DNA from: a virus | Strand: one strand, 5' to 3' | Virus record (IMG/VR): IMGVR_UViG_3300024518_000966 | Location: 1 to 35,233 of that record | DNA length: 35,233 nt | Part shown: positions 5,434 through 12,510 of the stretch, piece after piece | Numbering within the stretch: position 1 is the first letter of the stretch | Layout of the letters: each line of letters starts with the position of its first letter | Notes under the pieces: model-generated | Databases searched by the model: none | Seen by the model: the letters and a program-made list of their open reading frames with translations, nothing else | Told to the model about the DNA's origin: nothing | Translations under genes and position numbers: made by a program

Positions 5434-6492
5434 ATGAGTAAAAACAAAAAACCAAAGAACGATACTACCAGTGTACTGCACCAAAAAGCTGTGATGATTA
5501 AACTCAAAACAGGGCTTTGGAGTGGTATAAAAAGTAGTAAAAAAGCACGACAGATTCTAGCAGAGCAATCTGATGGTGGGTCTGAAGGTGCTTTCAATGG
5601 TCAACTTAATCTTACAGGTGACAAAAGTAGAGGGAATAATCCTAATACTTATTTTCGTGGAATCCTTACCAAGTTTAAGAACGAATCATTTCATCCGTTA
5701 ACCCATGCTTGGGAAGATGGAAAAGATGGTTGGAGACTATGTTCTGTACACAAGCAATACCAAGTGCTGGATTCCTTCAACAAGGCTAAGATTGAATGGG
5801 AAAAGGAGGTTGATGGTTTCGTCAAAAGACTCCCCAAAATCAAGGCTATGTTTGCAAAAAGTGACTTAGGTATTTTCTATGATGAGTCATTCTATCCGCA
5901 AGGATATAGCTACTACGATGAAAATGAAAAGCTTGTGAAAGTGACTGCCGATGAGGTTCTTCGCTCTAAGTTTAAATTTGATTTAGACACAAGAGAAGTT
6001 GAAAAGGTTGTCAATGTCAAAGACATCCGCCTCGAAGTATCTGAGGAGATGAAGACAAGGCTAGTCAATGATACGAAAGATCGTTTAACAAGAAACCTAA
6101 TTGCTGTTGGAAAAAACGCAGTGGATGAGGTAGTCGATAATATCGAAAACCTCACCACAAGAATGCGAGAATACAACAGTGTAAAAGGCAAAAAGAGAAG
6201 TGGAACTTTCCACAAAACTAATGTGCCGAAGATTGAAAAATCTTTGTCTGTATTAGCTGATCTTAATGCTGAGATTCTTGGTAATGATCCGACAATCAGC
6301 AAGGTGCATAAATCACTTACTTCTAAAGTCAATAAGCTTAAAGATGAAAAGTATTTCTCTGCTTTAAGAGATGATACTTTTGAGGCTCAAGAAGAAAGAG
6401 ATCAAGTGTCAGATAGTTTAGATGATTCTATCACTGACCTAAAGGGTGACTTTTTAAATAAAGCATTCGGAAGGAGTGATAACAATGACTAA
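5434..6492 (+). CDS. Unknown middle protein of the MoxR-vWA module (352 aa)
   Basis: No family is recognised. It is a soluble, Lys- and Asp-rich protein. Residues about 60-170 contain an aromatic globular part (TYFRGILTKFKNESFHPLT, FYDESFYPQGYSYYDE). Residues 190-350 look largely helical or coiled-coil, ending in an acidic segment. ATG 5434 follows ATATGGAGG by 9 bases. The gene overlaps the metallopeptidase-vWA gene by 8 bases (ATGACTAA), so the two are translationally coupled. Its fixed place between the ATPase and the vWA partner suggests an adaptor or substrate of the complex; this is inference from context. Confidence 0.65.
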   Translation: MSKNKKPKNDTTSVLHQKAVMIKLKTGLWSGIKSSKKARQILAEQSDGGSEGAFNGQLNLTGDKSRGNNPNTYFRGILTKFKNESFHPLTHAWEDGKDGWRLCSVHKQYQVLDSFNKAKIEWEKEVDGFVKRLPKIKAMFAKSDLGIFYDESFYPQGYSYYDENEKLVKVTADEVLRSKFKFDLDTREVEKVVNVKDIRLEVSEEMKTRLVNDTKDRLTRNLIAVGKNAVDEVVDNIENLTTRMREYNSVKGKKRSGTFHKTNVPKIEKSLSVLADLNAEILGNDPTISKVHKSLTSKVNKLKDEKYFSALRDDTFEAQEERDQVSDSLDDSITDLKGDFLNKAFGRSDNND

Positions 6493-7909
6493 ATTAGAAA
6501 TGACTGATGCAATGAAAAAGGTTATTAAGGCAAGAGTATTACTCATGCAAGAAAGTCAAGGCATTGCATCTATGCTTATAGGATTAGACCTTGTTGAAGT
6601 ATCATCCGAAAAGTGTCCAACGATGGCTACCGATGGAAAAAGAATATTCTTTTCCGAATGGGTATTAACAATACCCATTGGTGAATTGAAAACTGTTCTA
6701 TTCCATGAAGGCTGTCATGTCATTTGGGAACATCCCATCCGTAGGCAAGAGCGTGATCCATACTGGTTCAATATTTGTTGCGATATAGTAATAAATAATT
6801 GGATCAAGTATGACTTGAGAATGACTCTTCCATCGGATGGTGTTTGGGATTGGAAACATAGAAACAAAACTCCCGAAGATGTCTATCGTACTATCATGTC
6901 TGATCAAGACGAAAAGCAATCATTGCTTGACGAATTATTAGACCTCACTGGTGGTGCGAATGACTCGGATGAATCCGATGCTAATGATGGTAGTGATGGT
7001 GAAGGTGACGGCTCTGATGACGGAAAATCTGATACTAGTAAAATATTTTCAGAGGCTTCTGGCGCACCTACTCGTGACGAAAGACCTGTCCTATCAGGAG
7101 AGGTTTGGGATTTGCAAGATGACGATGGAAAGAAGGCGAACAAAGATGAGGCAAAGGAATTTGCTAAAGTTGTTCGCTCTACTGCATCCTTAAATGCAAC
7201 ACTTGAAAAAGCTATCGGAAACTCAAGCATGGGTGATGCTATGGTAAGTGCGATAAACGCTAACCTAGAATCCGAAGTCGATTGGGTGGAACTATTGAGA
7301 GACTTTCAACTGTCTTCTATTGCCGATGACCCTACATGGTCAAGGCTCAACAAGAGGCATCAATGGAGAGGCATCAATCTTCCTTCCAAGCAGAAGTCGG
7401 CTCATGGTGGTGAAGTTGCCTATATCATGGACACCAGTGGAAGTGTTTCACAACGCGAACTCGATCAGTTTGCTACTGAGGGCGAGGCAATCGCTCTTGA
7501 CTGTGGCATTGAAAGGATCAGAGTTTGTTACTGTGATACTGATTATCACGATACTAGAAATCCTGAAGAGCGCAGAACTTTTGTCAGGAAAACTGGTAGC
7601 AGTGATAGTCTAACTGGTGATGAAGAGTGGTGGCAAATTACAGAGATTGCTCAAGGCGAAGAATTAAAACTCTATCGCATTGGTGGCGGTGGAACTAGCT
7701 TTAATCCACCTTTCAATCTTTTTAATGACCACACCGATGATGCACAAGACTGTGTTGCCATCATCTACTTCACTGATGGAGATGGAAAAGTCAGTGCTGA
7801 GGTCGAACCTGATGTGCCTGTTTTGTGGGCAGTCTATGATGAGCGTGGCATGAGATCGTTCAATCCACCTTTCGGTGAAAAAGTGAGGATAACTTTTGAT
7901 AACTATTAA
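6485..7909 (+). CDS. DUF2201-like metallopeptidase with C-terminal vWA-like domain
   Basis: The 474-residue protein has two parts. Residues about 60-115 contain the zinc-binding motif HEGCH (74-78), then 'WFNICCDIVINNWI', the pattern of the putative metallopeptidase domain of DUF2201 proteins. An acidic Asp/Ser/Gly-rich linker lies near 155-195. From about residue 305 a vWA-like domain shows a MIDAS motif DTSGS (about 316-320), a Gly-rich loop GGGGTSF and FTDGDG near the end. Proteins of this build are usually encoded beside a MoxR ATPase, as here. ATG 6485 is preferred over GTG 6476 because AAGGAG (6470-6475) is correctly spaced only from the former. It may cut or load a metal centre or target protein; the substrate is unknown. 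One AT element lies inside the linker-coding part (7032-7048). Confidence 0.8.
   Translation: MTKLEMTDAMKKVIKARVLLMQESQGIASMLIGLDLVEVSSEKCPTMATDGKRIFFSEWVLTIPIGELKTVLFHEGCHVIWEHPIRRQERDPYWFNICCDIVINNWIKYDLRMTLPSDGVWDWKHRNKTPEDVYRTIMSDQDEKQSLLDELLDLTGGANDSDESDANDGSDGEGDGSDDGKSDTSKIFSEASGAPTRDERPVLSGEVWDLQDDDGKKANKDEAKEFAKVVRSTASLNATLEKAIGNSSMGDAMVSAINANLESEVDWVELLRDFQLSSIADDPTWSRLNKRHQWRGINLPSKQKSAHGGEVAYIMDTSGSVSQRELDQFATEGEAIALDCGIERIRVCYCDTDYHDTRNPEERRTFVRKTGSSDSLTGDEEWWQITEIAQGEELKLYRIGGGGTSFNPPFNLFNDHTDDAQDCVAIIYFTDGDGKVSAEVEPDVPVLWAVYDERGMRSFNPPFGEKVRITFDNY
7032..7048 (-). repeat. AT element, copy 3 (inside vWA gene)
   Basis: ATACTAGTAAAATATTT on the + strand, the exact complement of the copy at 5330-5346. 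It is the only clear copy within a coding sequence, in the acidic linker of the metallopeptidase-vWA gene. Confidence 0.55.
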
Positions 7910-7922
7910 TCGCTAACCTCAA

Positions 7923-7965
7923 GAGAGAGGGTAAATTAGGGTATGTTAGACCCTTACCCTCTCTC
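7923..7965 (+). terminator. Long hairpin after the MoxR-vWA module
   Basis: Twelve perfect pairs (GAGAGAGGGTAA, 7923-7934, with 7954-7965) enclose a further GGGT/ACCC hairpin (7939-7953). It begins 13 bases after the stop of the vWA gene. Only AAACTTTG follows, not a T-run, so it may be a processing or mRNA-stabilising hairpin rather than a strong terminator. Confidence 0.5.
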
Positions 7966-8007
7966 AAACTTTGCCTTACACGCGATCCTGTGGATGAGAA
8001 AATCGCC

Positions 8008-8093
8008 TTAATAGCACCTTTTGGTGTTATTAATGGGATTCTCCCAAACAAGTCTGACAATCCTGTCAGCAATTAATCATTTAACTATGGAGG
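8008..8093 (+). promoter_or_regulatory. Structured mRNA leader, copy 4 of the TGGGA type
   Basis: An 11-bp stem (8008-8018 with 8023-8033, one G-U, TTTT loop) directly abuts TGGGA, loop TTC, TCCCA (8034-8046). A further hairpin CTGACA/TGTCAG (about 8053-8069) lies before the ribosome site ATGGAGG (8087-8093). Confidence 0.65.
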
Positions 8094-8098
8094 TAAAA

Positions 8099-8332
8099 AT
8101 GAATAATAATAACGAAATGGACTTAATTAAAGCTGTCTCTATGGCATCAAGAATTTTTGATGTCGTTGAGGGTGATAAAAGTCCTACAAAATCCATCGAG
8201 CAACGAGCAAAATTCTATAAAATGATAGAGGGAATAGATTTTCCAAATGATTGGGATGATCTAACTCTTGAAGAGAAAAGAAGAAGGCTCGACAAGCTAG
8301 ATAAGCTTGGTTTATCTGGAGGTGGATCATGA
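8099..8332 (+). CDS. Unknown small phage protein (77 aa)
   Basis: I do not recognise this protein. It is helical and highly charged. It begins with an Asn-rich stretch and ends with a basic segment (EEKRRRLDKLDKLGLSGGGS). ATG 8099 is five bases after ATGGAGG. Its stop codon overlaps the next start (ATGA at 8329-8332), so it is coupled to the zinc-ribbon gene. Confidence 0.6.
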   Translation: MNNNNEMDLIKAVSMASRIFDVVEGDKSPTKSIEQRAKFYKMIEGIDFPNDWDDLTLEEKRRRLDKLDKLGLSGGGS

Positions 8333-8553
8333 GTAGCACGACATCGCAGTGGGATTGCCCTGAGTGCAAATCCACAAATGGAGTCAATGAAGACTTCAGG
8401 GATGATGAGATTGGTCATATCTCTGAATGTTTTGATTGTGGTTTCCATGATGTTTACAGAGAGGATTCTGAAACCGAAAAGGTAATTGAAGATTATCAAG
8501 GTTATAAATATCCTACTGTAACTAAAGAGGAAGTGGATCATAAACCAACTTGA
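8329..8553 (+). CDS. Small zinc-ribbon protein (74 aa)
   Basis: A CPEC knuckle at residues 9-12 and a second pair CFDC around residues 33-36 give a four-Cys zinc ribbon of the kind common in small phage and transcription-associated proteins. The C-terminal third is charged and unstructured-looking. It starts by ATGA overlap with the gene before, with GGAGG just upstream. It is the last gene of the rightward block, followed by a strong intrinsic terminator. A regulatory or nucleic-acid-binding role is possible; the exact function is unknown. Confidence 0.65.
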   Translation: MSSTTSQWDCPECKSTNGVNEDFRDDEIGHISECFDCGFHDVYREDSETEKVIEDYQGYKYPTVTKEEVDHKPT

Positions 8554-8580
8554 GCATTAGCAAGTAAACCTAATGCAATT

Positions 8581-8627
8581 GCGCATCTTGCATAGCTAAA
8601 CGCTATGTAGGGTGCGCCTTTTTTTTT
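8581..8627 (+). terminator. Strong rho-independent terminator
   Basis: A 16-bp RNA stem, 8581-8596 with 8602-8617 (GC-rich base GCGC, several G-U pairs), has a TAAAC loop and is followed by a run of T. A smaller hairpin GCATTAG/CTAATGC (8554-8576) precedes it. It ends the rightward block that begins at 1649. Confidence 0.9.
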
Positions 8628-8669
8628 GGTCTAAAAACAGGCAAATGAAACGAAGACTATGAAAATTAT

Positions 8670-8686
8670 ATACTGGTAAAATATTT
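8670..8686 (-). repeat. AT element, copy 4
   Basis: ATACTGGTAAAATATTT on the + strand. With its flanks (AATTATA before it) it resembles copies 5 and 7. Read on the minus strand it ends in TATAAT. It lies between the terminator and the leftward gene at 8710. Confidence 0.6.
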
Positions 8687-8709
8687 TTTTAGCCGGAGAC
8701 AGCCCTCTC

Positions 8710-8880
8710 CTAAACAAGCGGTGAATAATCTTTACTGAGGTGCTTGCATAATGCATTATGTCTTGGTGTGGTTAGGACACGCGCTACTGTAAAATCCTTG
8801 ATCTCTTTTAAGAGTAGACAGTCAAGGTTGTAGATGAAGGTGGGGATAAGAACTAAACCGAGTACCCATACTAACCACAT
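8710..8880 (-). CDS. Small membrane protein (56 aa)
   Basis: One N-terminal hydrophobic segment (residues 1-18, MWLVWVLGLVLIPTFIYN) is followed by a basic, Cys- and His-containing tail. It could be a single-span inner-membrane protein. No family is recognised. The start is uncertain: ATG 8880 lies 14 bases after GGAGG (8899-8895 on the minus strand), while an in-frame ATG at 8901 overlaps that site and would add seven residues. It stands alone in a reversed orientation, and coding status is uncertain. Confidence 0.4.
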   Translation of the reverse strand: MWLVWVLGLVLIPTFIYNLDCLLLKEIKDFTVARVLTTPRHNALCKHLSKDYSPLV

Positions 8881-9011
8881 AATAAAAAACAGCACCTCCA
8901 TGTTGGGTCATATTTTTTGGTAGTTTTTGAAAGACTAAAAAGATAAATAAAACTACCACTACTCCCCAAAAAAGATTTCATTTAGCAATCACTTTGTTGT
9001 ATCATTCTTCT

Positions 9012-9335
9012 ATGTTTGTTGTTGTACGTCATACCTATGTAATAACCAAAGACGATCCTAATCCTTCGTTTCACGATTTTACTGGTACATGGAAACATTT
9101 TGCGTTCCTTGCAGAAACAGACGAAATCGCAATGAACCTAGCCAAAACATTTTTAGATGACCCAATGCTATGTGGTGTTGGTGGTTATGTAAAAGAGAAT
9201 GCAATAGAACAACTTAAACAGAATGGATATTACCAAGTGGGAGGTGAGTCTCTAGCAATTGCTGAACTCATTGATCCCAAAACTTTATTAGAGGAAGAAA
9301 AAGAAGATGAGTCAACAGAAGAACTTGTACATTAG
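9012..9335 (+). CDS. Unknown phage protein (107 aa)
   Basis: No family is recognised. The N-terminal half has a beta-rich look (MFVVVRHTYVITKDDPNPSF). The C-terminus is very acidic (LLEEEKEDESTEELVH). The start is uncertain. ATG 9012 fits the sequence best, but no clear ribosome site precedes it; the frame opens at a TTG at 8994. A TATCAT hexamer lies at 8999-9004, so a nearly leaderless message is conceivable. The 3' end overlaps the ribbon-helix-helix gene by 29 bases. Confidence 0.5.
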   Translation: MFVVVRHTYVITKDDPNPSFHDFTGTWKHFAFLAETDEIAMNLAKTFLDDPMLCGVGGYVKENAIEQLKQNGYYQVGGESLAIAELIDPKTLLEEEKEDESTEELVH

Positions 9336-9525
9336 ATGCCATAAAGATACATATGATCTAGCACATGCGATAGCAAAAGAAGAAAGCAGATCATTAAATA
9401 AACAGATCATTCACATGGTGCATGACAAGGCAAAGGAACTAAACATTAATGTCGAAAAAAAGAAAGAGTCTATAGGTTTACACAAGCTTGCTGAAACAAG
9501 GCAACTGGACTCCGAGACAGGCTAA
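9307..9525 (+). CDS. Ribbon-helix-helix (Arc/MetJ-like) DNA-binding protein (72 aa)
   Basis: The sequence has the order of a ribbon-helix-helix domain: a short strand (KNLYIRCHK, residues 5-13), helix A (DTYDLAHAIAKEE, 14-26), a turn with Ser-Leu-Asn, and helix B (NKQIIHMVHDKAKEL). Such proteins bind operators as dimers through the N-terminal strand. This is a candidate transcription regulator of the phage and a candidate ligand of the ACTTAsTAAGT repeats. It overlaps the acidic gene before it by 29 bases. Its 3' end overlaps the convergent gene 9470-10009 by 56 bases. Confidence 0.6.
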   Translation: MSQQKNLYIRCHKDTYDLAHAIAKEESRSLNKQIIHMVHDKAKELNINVEKKKESIGLHKLAETRQLDSETG

Positions 9526-10009
9526 CTGCCCAATTGTTTAGTAATGCATCTAAACATTCTCTCACACAGACCACTTGCTCATCGTTTATCTGACTAGGAT
9601 TGTTAACCATAATAATCCACAACTCATTTTCTTTTTCAGGAGAACATTCGGTTCTTAGAATTCTTTGTACTGTTAGTAATACCAAACCTCTAGGTAATGG
9701 TTTCGATTTGTTGTTGGTGCTAATGCTAACTCTCTCGAATGGCGGTGAACTAATGAACGCACCACTGGTAGAGATAAGATGATAATACTTGTCGGCTACT
9801 AGGTGTTGGTTAGGTGTGATTTTTTTCTTGGTTAAAAGCTTATCAATAATGTGCTGATCAAGAACAACTGCCCTTCCCATATTCTTGCTAATTTTTTCAA
9901 TCCCAACAGAGTGTTTCTGGTGCAATCGTGGAGTACCAATTTCATTTAGGTAGACCTCGTTATCAGAAGTCTGCCCATTCGTAATCGTCTTCGATTTCTT
10001 GTTCCTCAA
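9470..10009 (-). CDS. Unknown phage protein downstream of helicase (179 aa)
   Basis: No firm family. The middle part (ITPNQHLVADKYYHLISTSG, about residues 64-83) resembles the helical segment of DUF6456-type alphaproteobacterial proteins, but this is a weak impression. The frame overlaps the end of the helicase gene by 47 bases and starts at a TTG (10009), so the true start may lie further in. It is cotranscribed with helicase on the minus strand and overlaps the convergent ribbon-helix-helix gene at its 3' end. A replication-linked or regulatory role is inferred from position only. Confidence 0.5.
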   Translation of the reverse strand: MRNKKSKTITNGQTSDNEVYLNEIGTPRLHQKHSVGIEKISKNMGRAVVLDQHIIDKLLTKKKITPNQHLVADKYYHLISTSGAFISSPPFERVSISTNNKSKPLPRGLVLLTVQRILRTECSPEKENELWIIMVNNPSQINDEQVVCVRECLDALLNNWAVSLSRSPVALFQQACVNL

Positions 10010-11726
10010 TGTATCTACCTGTGGGTTGGTCGAATCCTAATTCTACCATCCCTTGATTTCCTTGCCAAGACCATCGTACTTTCCAACAATGTATTTCAAC
10101 AGTATCTTCTGTCCTGTAAACAGTTACACCGATGTCACTTTTTGCAAACCAAGCCATGCTACCACTGATTGAAACACCATCAGGCACTCTTCTTTTTCCG
10201 TTGTACTCTAAAGGTTTAGAGGGGTGAGCGATGAAAATGGTTAGCACATCAAATTTTTTACAGAACAATTGCACTTCGGTAAGCATGTCAGATATTGATT
10301 GGTGATCAAATGGTTTGCCATCGTTTGTTCTTAGGAAGTTGAAGGGGTCGATCACCAAACATCGGATTCCATTTCTCAGCACAGCCTGTTTAGCTTTCTC
10401 CAAGACTTCACCAATGCTTGGCATGGCTGAAGACATATAGTCTTGAAACAAGAAATGCTCTTTGATCCAATCTTGCGCGTAATCTTTTTCTTCTTGGCTC
10501 ATCCTGTCCTTTCCAAAAAATGGTTTCTTGATGAGCAGTTGAGACAATTCGGCACTGTGCATGACAGGGTCTTTCTCGAAGGAAGTGAAACAAGTTTTCC
10601 ATCCATAGTTTTTTGCAATGTTGACACATAGGGAATTTAAGAATGCGCTTTTTCCGTCAGATGGATAGCCCGTTATGCTCATGAGTTGCCCTGTTTTTAA
10701 TGTAAACAGTTTATCCACACTTTCATAACCAGTAGAGATGCCTTTTGGTTTTCCCTCTTTATAAAGAGTATCAAACTCATCGCTATAGTTATCAATGGTG
10801 TTCACACCATGAAGAGGTAATGGTTCTGCATTGAGTACGATTTCTCTTAGTTTTTCTGCGCCATACTCAAGCAAGTAATCGTTTGAATCTTTTATGTTCT
10901 CGCCATACTTCACTCTATAGCATCTAGCTTTATCGAGTCTTCTTGACAACTCATCTGCAAGTACATCTCCCGCATGATCTGAGTCAGTAGCTAGTATGAT
11001 TCTTTTGATCCCATCAAAAAGGTGTTTCTCATTCCACACATACTTAAACCTTCCATCTTCCTTCGGATCAATCTTCTTATCAGATTTAAATTTGTTCGGT
11101 GCGCCATTCGGCACTGAATAACAATCAATATGAAACACATCCTTAAAAGCAGTTTTAATTGCAAGCGTATCCATCTCACCTTCGGTTAAAACAATGGTGT
11201 CCTCAACTAGAGGAAGACCATTTGCTCTCTCTTTTTCTCCCCACAGTCTTTGGGAACTTCCTTCCCACCAAAAAGACTTCGTTCCATTGGCTGTTCGCCA
11301 CTTAATCCCTTCTAATTTATCCCCATGATTGTACTGAAAACCTATTACTGGTTTATTATTTTTAATATTCAACGCCAGCTTCAAACTCTGTGCGACCTCC
11401 AAATCAATGCCTCTTTCAGTAAGCCACTTAGCTGATTCACCATCATAAATGTTTGGTTGTGTCTGTATTGGTTTGGTTTCTTTTCTTTTTTCTATCATTG
11501 GTTTCCTTTCCTCCATGCTAATGATTCCACTCTCATCACAATTAAAGCAATTGTAAATTATTTTATCGTTGGTAATGTTTACCGAAAGCGGTGTGTCGTT
11601 CTTGTTTTTGTTTTTCCGTGAACTGTGACAAACAGGACACTTTGTTTTGAATTGACCATAGGACAAAGTCGATGTTCTATTTTGCGCCATTATGAAACTT
11701 AAATGTTCCTTATTGTTGACTTCCAT
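9963..11726 (-). CDS. Bifunctional primase-helicase (T7 gp4 / Twinkle-like)
   Basis: A 587-residue replicative enzyme. An N-terminal zinc ribbon (CPVC .. CFNCDESG, about residues 31-65) reads the primer start site. A TOPRIM primase core follows, with TEGEMDTLAIKTAF near 182 and ATDSDHAG near 243. The C-terminal RecA-like hexameric helicase has Walker A GYPSDGKS near 350, Walker B LVIDPFN near 444 and FIAHPSKP near 484. It unwinds the fork and primes lagging-strand synthesis. ATG 11726 is chosen because AAGGAG lies 6 bases upstream; the frame opens 15 bases earlier. The array of ACTTAsTAAGT repeats sits directly upstream (11751-11823), suggesting that its transcription, or a replication origin there, is under control of a protein bound to the array. 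No DNA polymerase gene is in the window. Confidence 0.9.
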   Translation of the reverse strand: MEVNNKEHLSFIMAQNRTSTLSYGQFKTKCPVCHSSRKNKNKNDTPLSVNITNDKIIYNCFNCDESGIISMEERKPMIEKRKETKPIQTQPNIYDGESAKWLTERGIDLEVAQSLKLALNIKNNKPVIGFQYNHGDKLEGIKWRTANGTKSFWWEGSSQRLWGEKERANGLPLVEDTIVLTEGEMDTLAIKTAFKDVFHIDCYSVPNGAPNKFKSDKKIDPKEDGRFKYVWNEKHLFDGIKRIILATDSDHAGDVLADELSRRLDKARCYRVKYGENIKDSNDYLLEYGAEKLREIVLNAEPLPLHGVNTIDNYSDEFDTLYKEGKPKGISTGYESVDKLFTLKTGQLMSITGYPSDGKSAFLNSLCVNIAKNYGWKTCFTSFEKDPVMHSAELSQLLIKKPFFGKDRMSQEEKDYAQDWIKEHFLFQDYMSSAMPSIGEVLEKAKQAVLRNGIRCLVIDPFNFLRTNDGKPFDHQSISDMLTEVQLFCKKFDVLTIFIAHPSKPLEYNGKRRVPDGVSISGSMAWFAKSDIGVTVYRTEDTVEIHCWKVRWSWQGNQGMVELGFDQPTGRYIEEQEIEDDYEWADF

Positions 11727-11750
11727 AAAATACTCCTTCATTATCCGTAT

Positions 11751-11823
11751 ACTTACTAAGTAAATACTTACTAGTTAGATACTTACTAATATTAAAAACT
11801 TACTAAGTATCTACTTACTAAAA
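11751..11823. repeat. ACTTAsTAAGT iteron/operator cluster B
   Basis: Five copies of the ACTTACTAAGT element, exact or with 2-3 changes, start at 11751, 11766, 11781, 11798 and 11813, so spacing is 15, 15, 17 and 15 bp. The two perfect copies are at 11751-11761 and 11798-11808. The cluster occupies the gap between the helicase start and the stop of the 84-residue gene. It is probably an operator array or a replication origin; the regular half-turn phase argues for cooperative protein binding. Confidence 0.75.
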
Positions 11824-11833
11824 AACTCTCTAT

Positions 11834-12088
11834 CTATTTAAAATTCTTTAGTCCTTGTACCATTTCTTCCGTTAGTTTCTTCCTAGAAACAATCGGGTAT
11901 TCAACTAATTGTTTAATCGCCAATAACACATATTTCCTATCAATATCTAAATCACTAGACAGTAATGTAAACGATGGCGAAAAGAAAAAAGCCAGTGCCT
12001 CTTCCCTAAATTTGGGTTTGACACTGGCTAAATCTCTAATTGCCTGAGTTAATATTTTTGCTTGGATTAGTTTCACTTTTTCTTGCAC
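11834..12088 (-). CDS. Small phage protein, possible DNA-binding (84 aa)
   Basis: The pattern 'IRDLASVKPKFREEALAFFFSPSFTLL' followed by 'DLDIDRKYVLLAIKQL' recalls a common small phage family of the 'ALRDLxS..R..A..WF.S..F...C...GLD...V' type, usually found near replication genes. Its function is not known. The start is GTG 12088, or GTG 12076, which has AAAGG at a better distance. A predicted leftward promoter places the transcript start at about 12089, so the longer form would be leaderless. It is the first gene of the leftward helicase transcript. Confidence 0.55.
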   Translation of the reverse strand: MQEKVKLIQAKILTQAIRDLASVKPKFREEALAFFFSPSFTLLSSDLDIDRKYVLLAIKQLVEYPIVSRKKLTEEMVQGLKNFK

Positions 12089-12095
12089 CTTTAAG

Positions 12096-12124
12096 ATACT
12101 AGTTGGGTTGTATTCTTATGTCAA
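12096..12124 (-). promoter_or_regulatory. Leftward sigma70-like promoter
   Basis: On the minus strand a perfect TTGACA (12124-12119), a 17-bp spacer and TAGTAT (12101-12096) are present. The predicted start is near 12089, at the GTG of the 84-residue gene. Its -35 box is one arm of an inverted repeat shared with the rightward promoter. Confidence 0.6.
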
Positions 12125-12131
12125 ATTTATA

Positions 12132-12160
12132 TTGACACCATCAATTAATAAGAGCATCAT
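12132..12160 (+). promoter_or_regulatory. Rightward sigma70-like promoter
   Basis: A perfect TTGACA (12132-12137), a 17-bp spacer and CATCAT (12155-12160) are present. It would start the rightward replication operon at 12190. A direct repeat ATCAATTAAT (12140-12149 and 12159-12168) overlaps the spacer and the -10 box and may be an operator. Confidence 0.6.
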
Positions 12161-12189
12161 CAATTAATCATCATAACAATTTAAAAGGA

Positions 12190-12510
12190 ATGACTAAAAA
12201 AAGAAAACAATACGCACAAACGCTACGATCTAATGGTGGATACGATGAAGGCTATTGTGTTCCTACTGCTAGGTGCAATGCCGATGTAATAAAACAAGCA
12301 GTAGAAATCGAGAGACACTACAGACATAAGGATGAAATTGAGTACATAGATGAAGATGTAGCGGTACTCAATGATGAAATGGACAAGATGTCTGCTGAAG
12401 GAATACTAGAGAAGGCAACGACAACAAAAGGCGCGAGGCGGTATCACATAAAGAGACAAATGGATAAAGAAGAAGAAAATAAAACACCAAATGAATGGAG
12501 AAAAGTATGA
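12190..12510 (+). CDS. Unknown phage protein (106 aa)
   Basis: No family is recognised. It is a charged, soluble protein, basic at the N-terminus (TKKRKQYAQTLRSNGGYDEG) and Lys/Glu-rich at the C-terminus, with a central acidic helix (IEYIDEDVAVLNDEMDKM). AAAAGGA lies directly before ATG 12190. It is the first gene of the rightward replication operon, and its stop overlaps the next ATG by ATGA. Early expression is expected from the promoter at 12132. Confidence 0.6.
   Translation: MTKKRKQYAQTLRSNGGYDEGYCVPTARCNADVIKQAVEIERHYRHKDEIEYIDEDVAVLNDEMDKMSAEGILEKATTTKGARRYHIKRQMDKEEENKTPNEWRKV

Noticed and set aside
6904-7230. A 108-codon open frame on the minus strand, opposite the vWA gene
   Set aside because: It mirrors the acidic Asp/Ser linker of the vWA gene, is Ser/Pro-rich and has no ribosome site.
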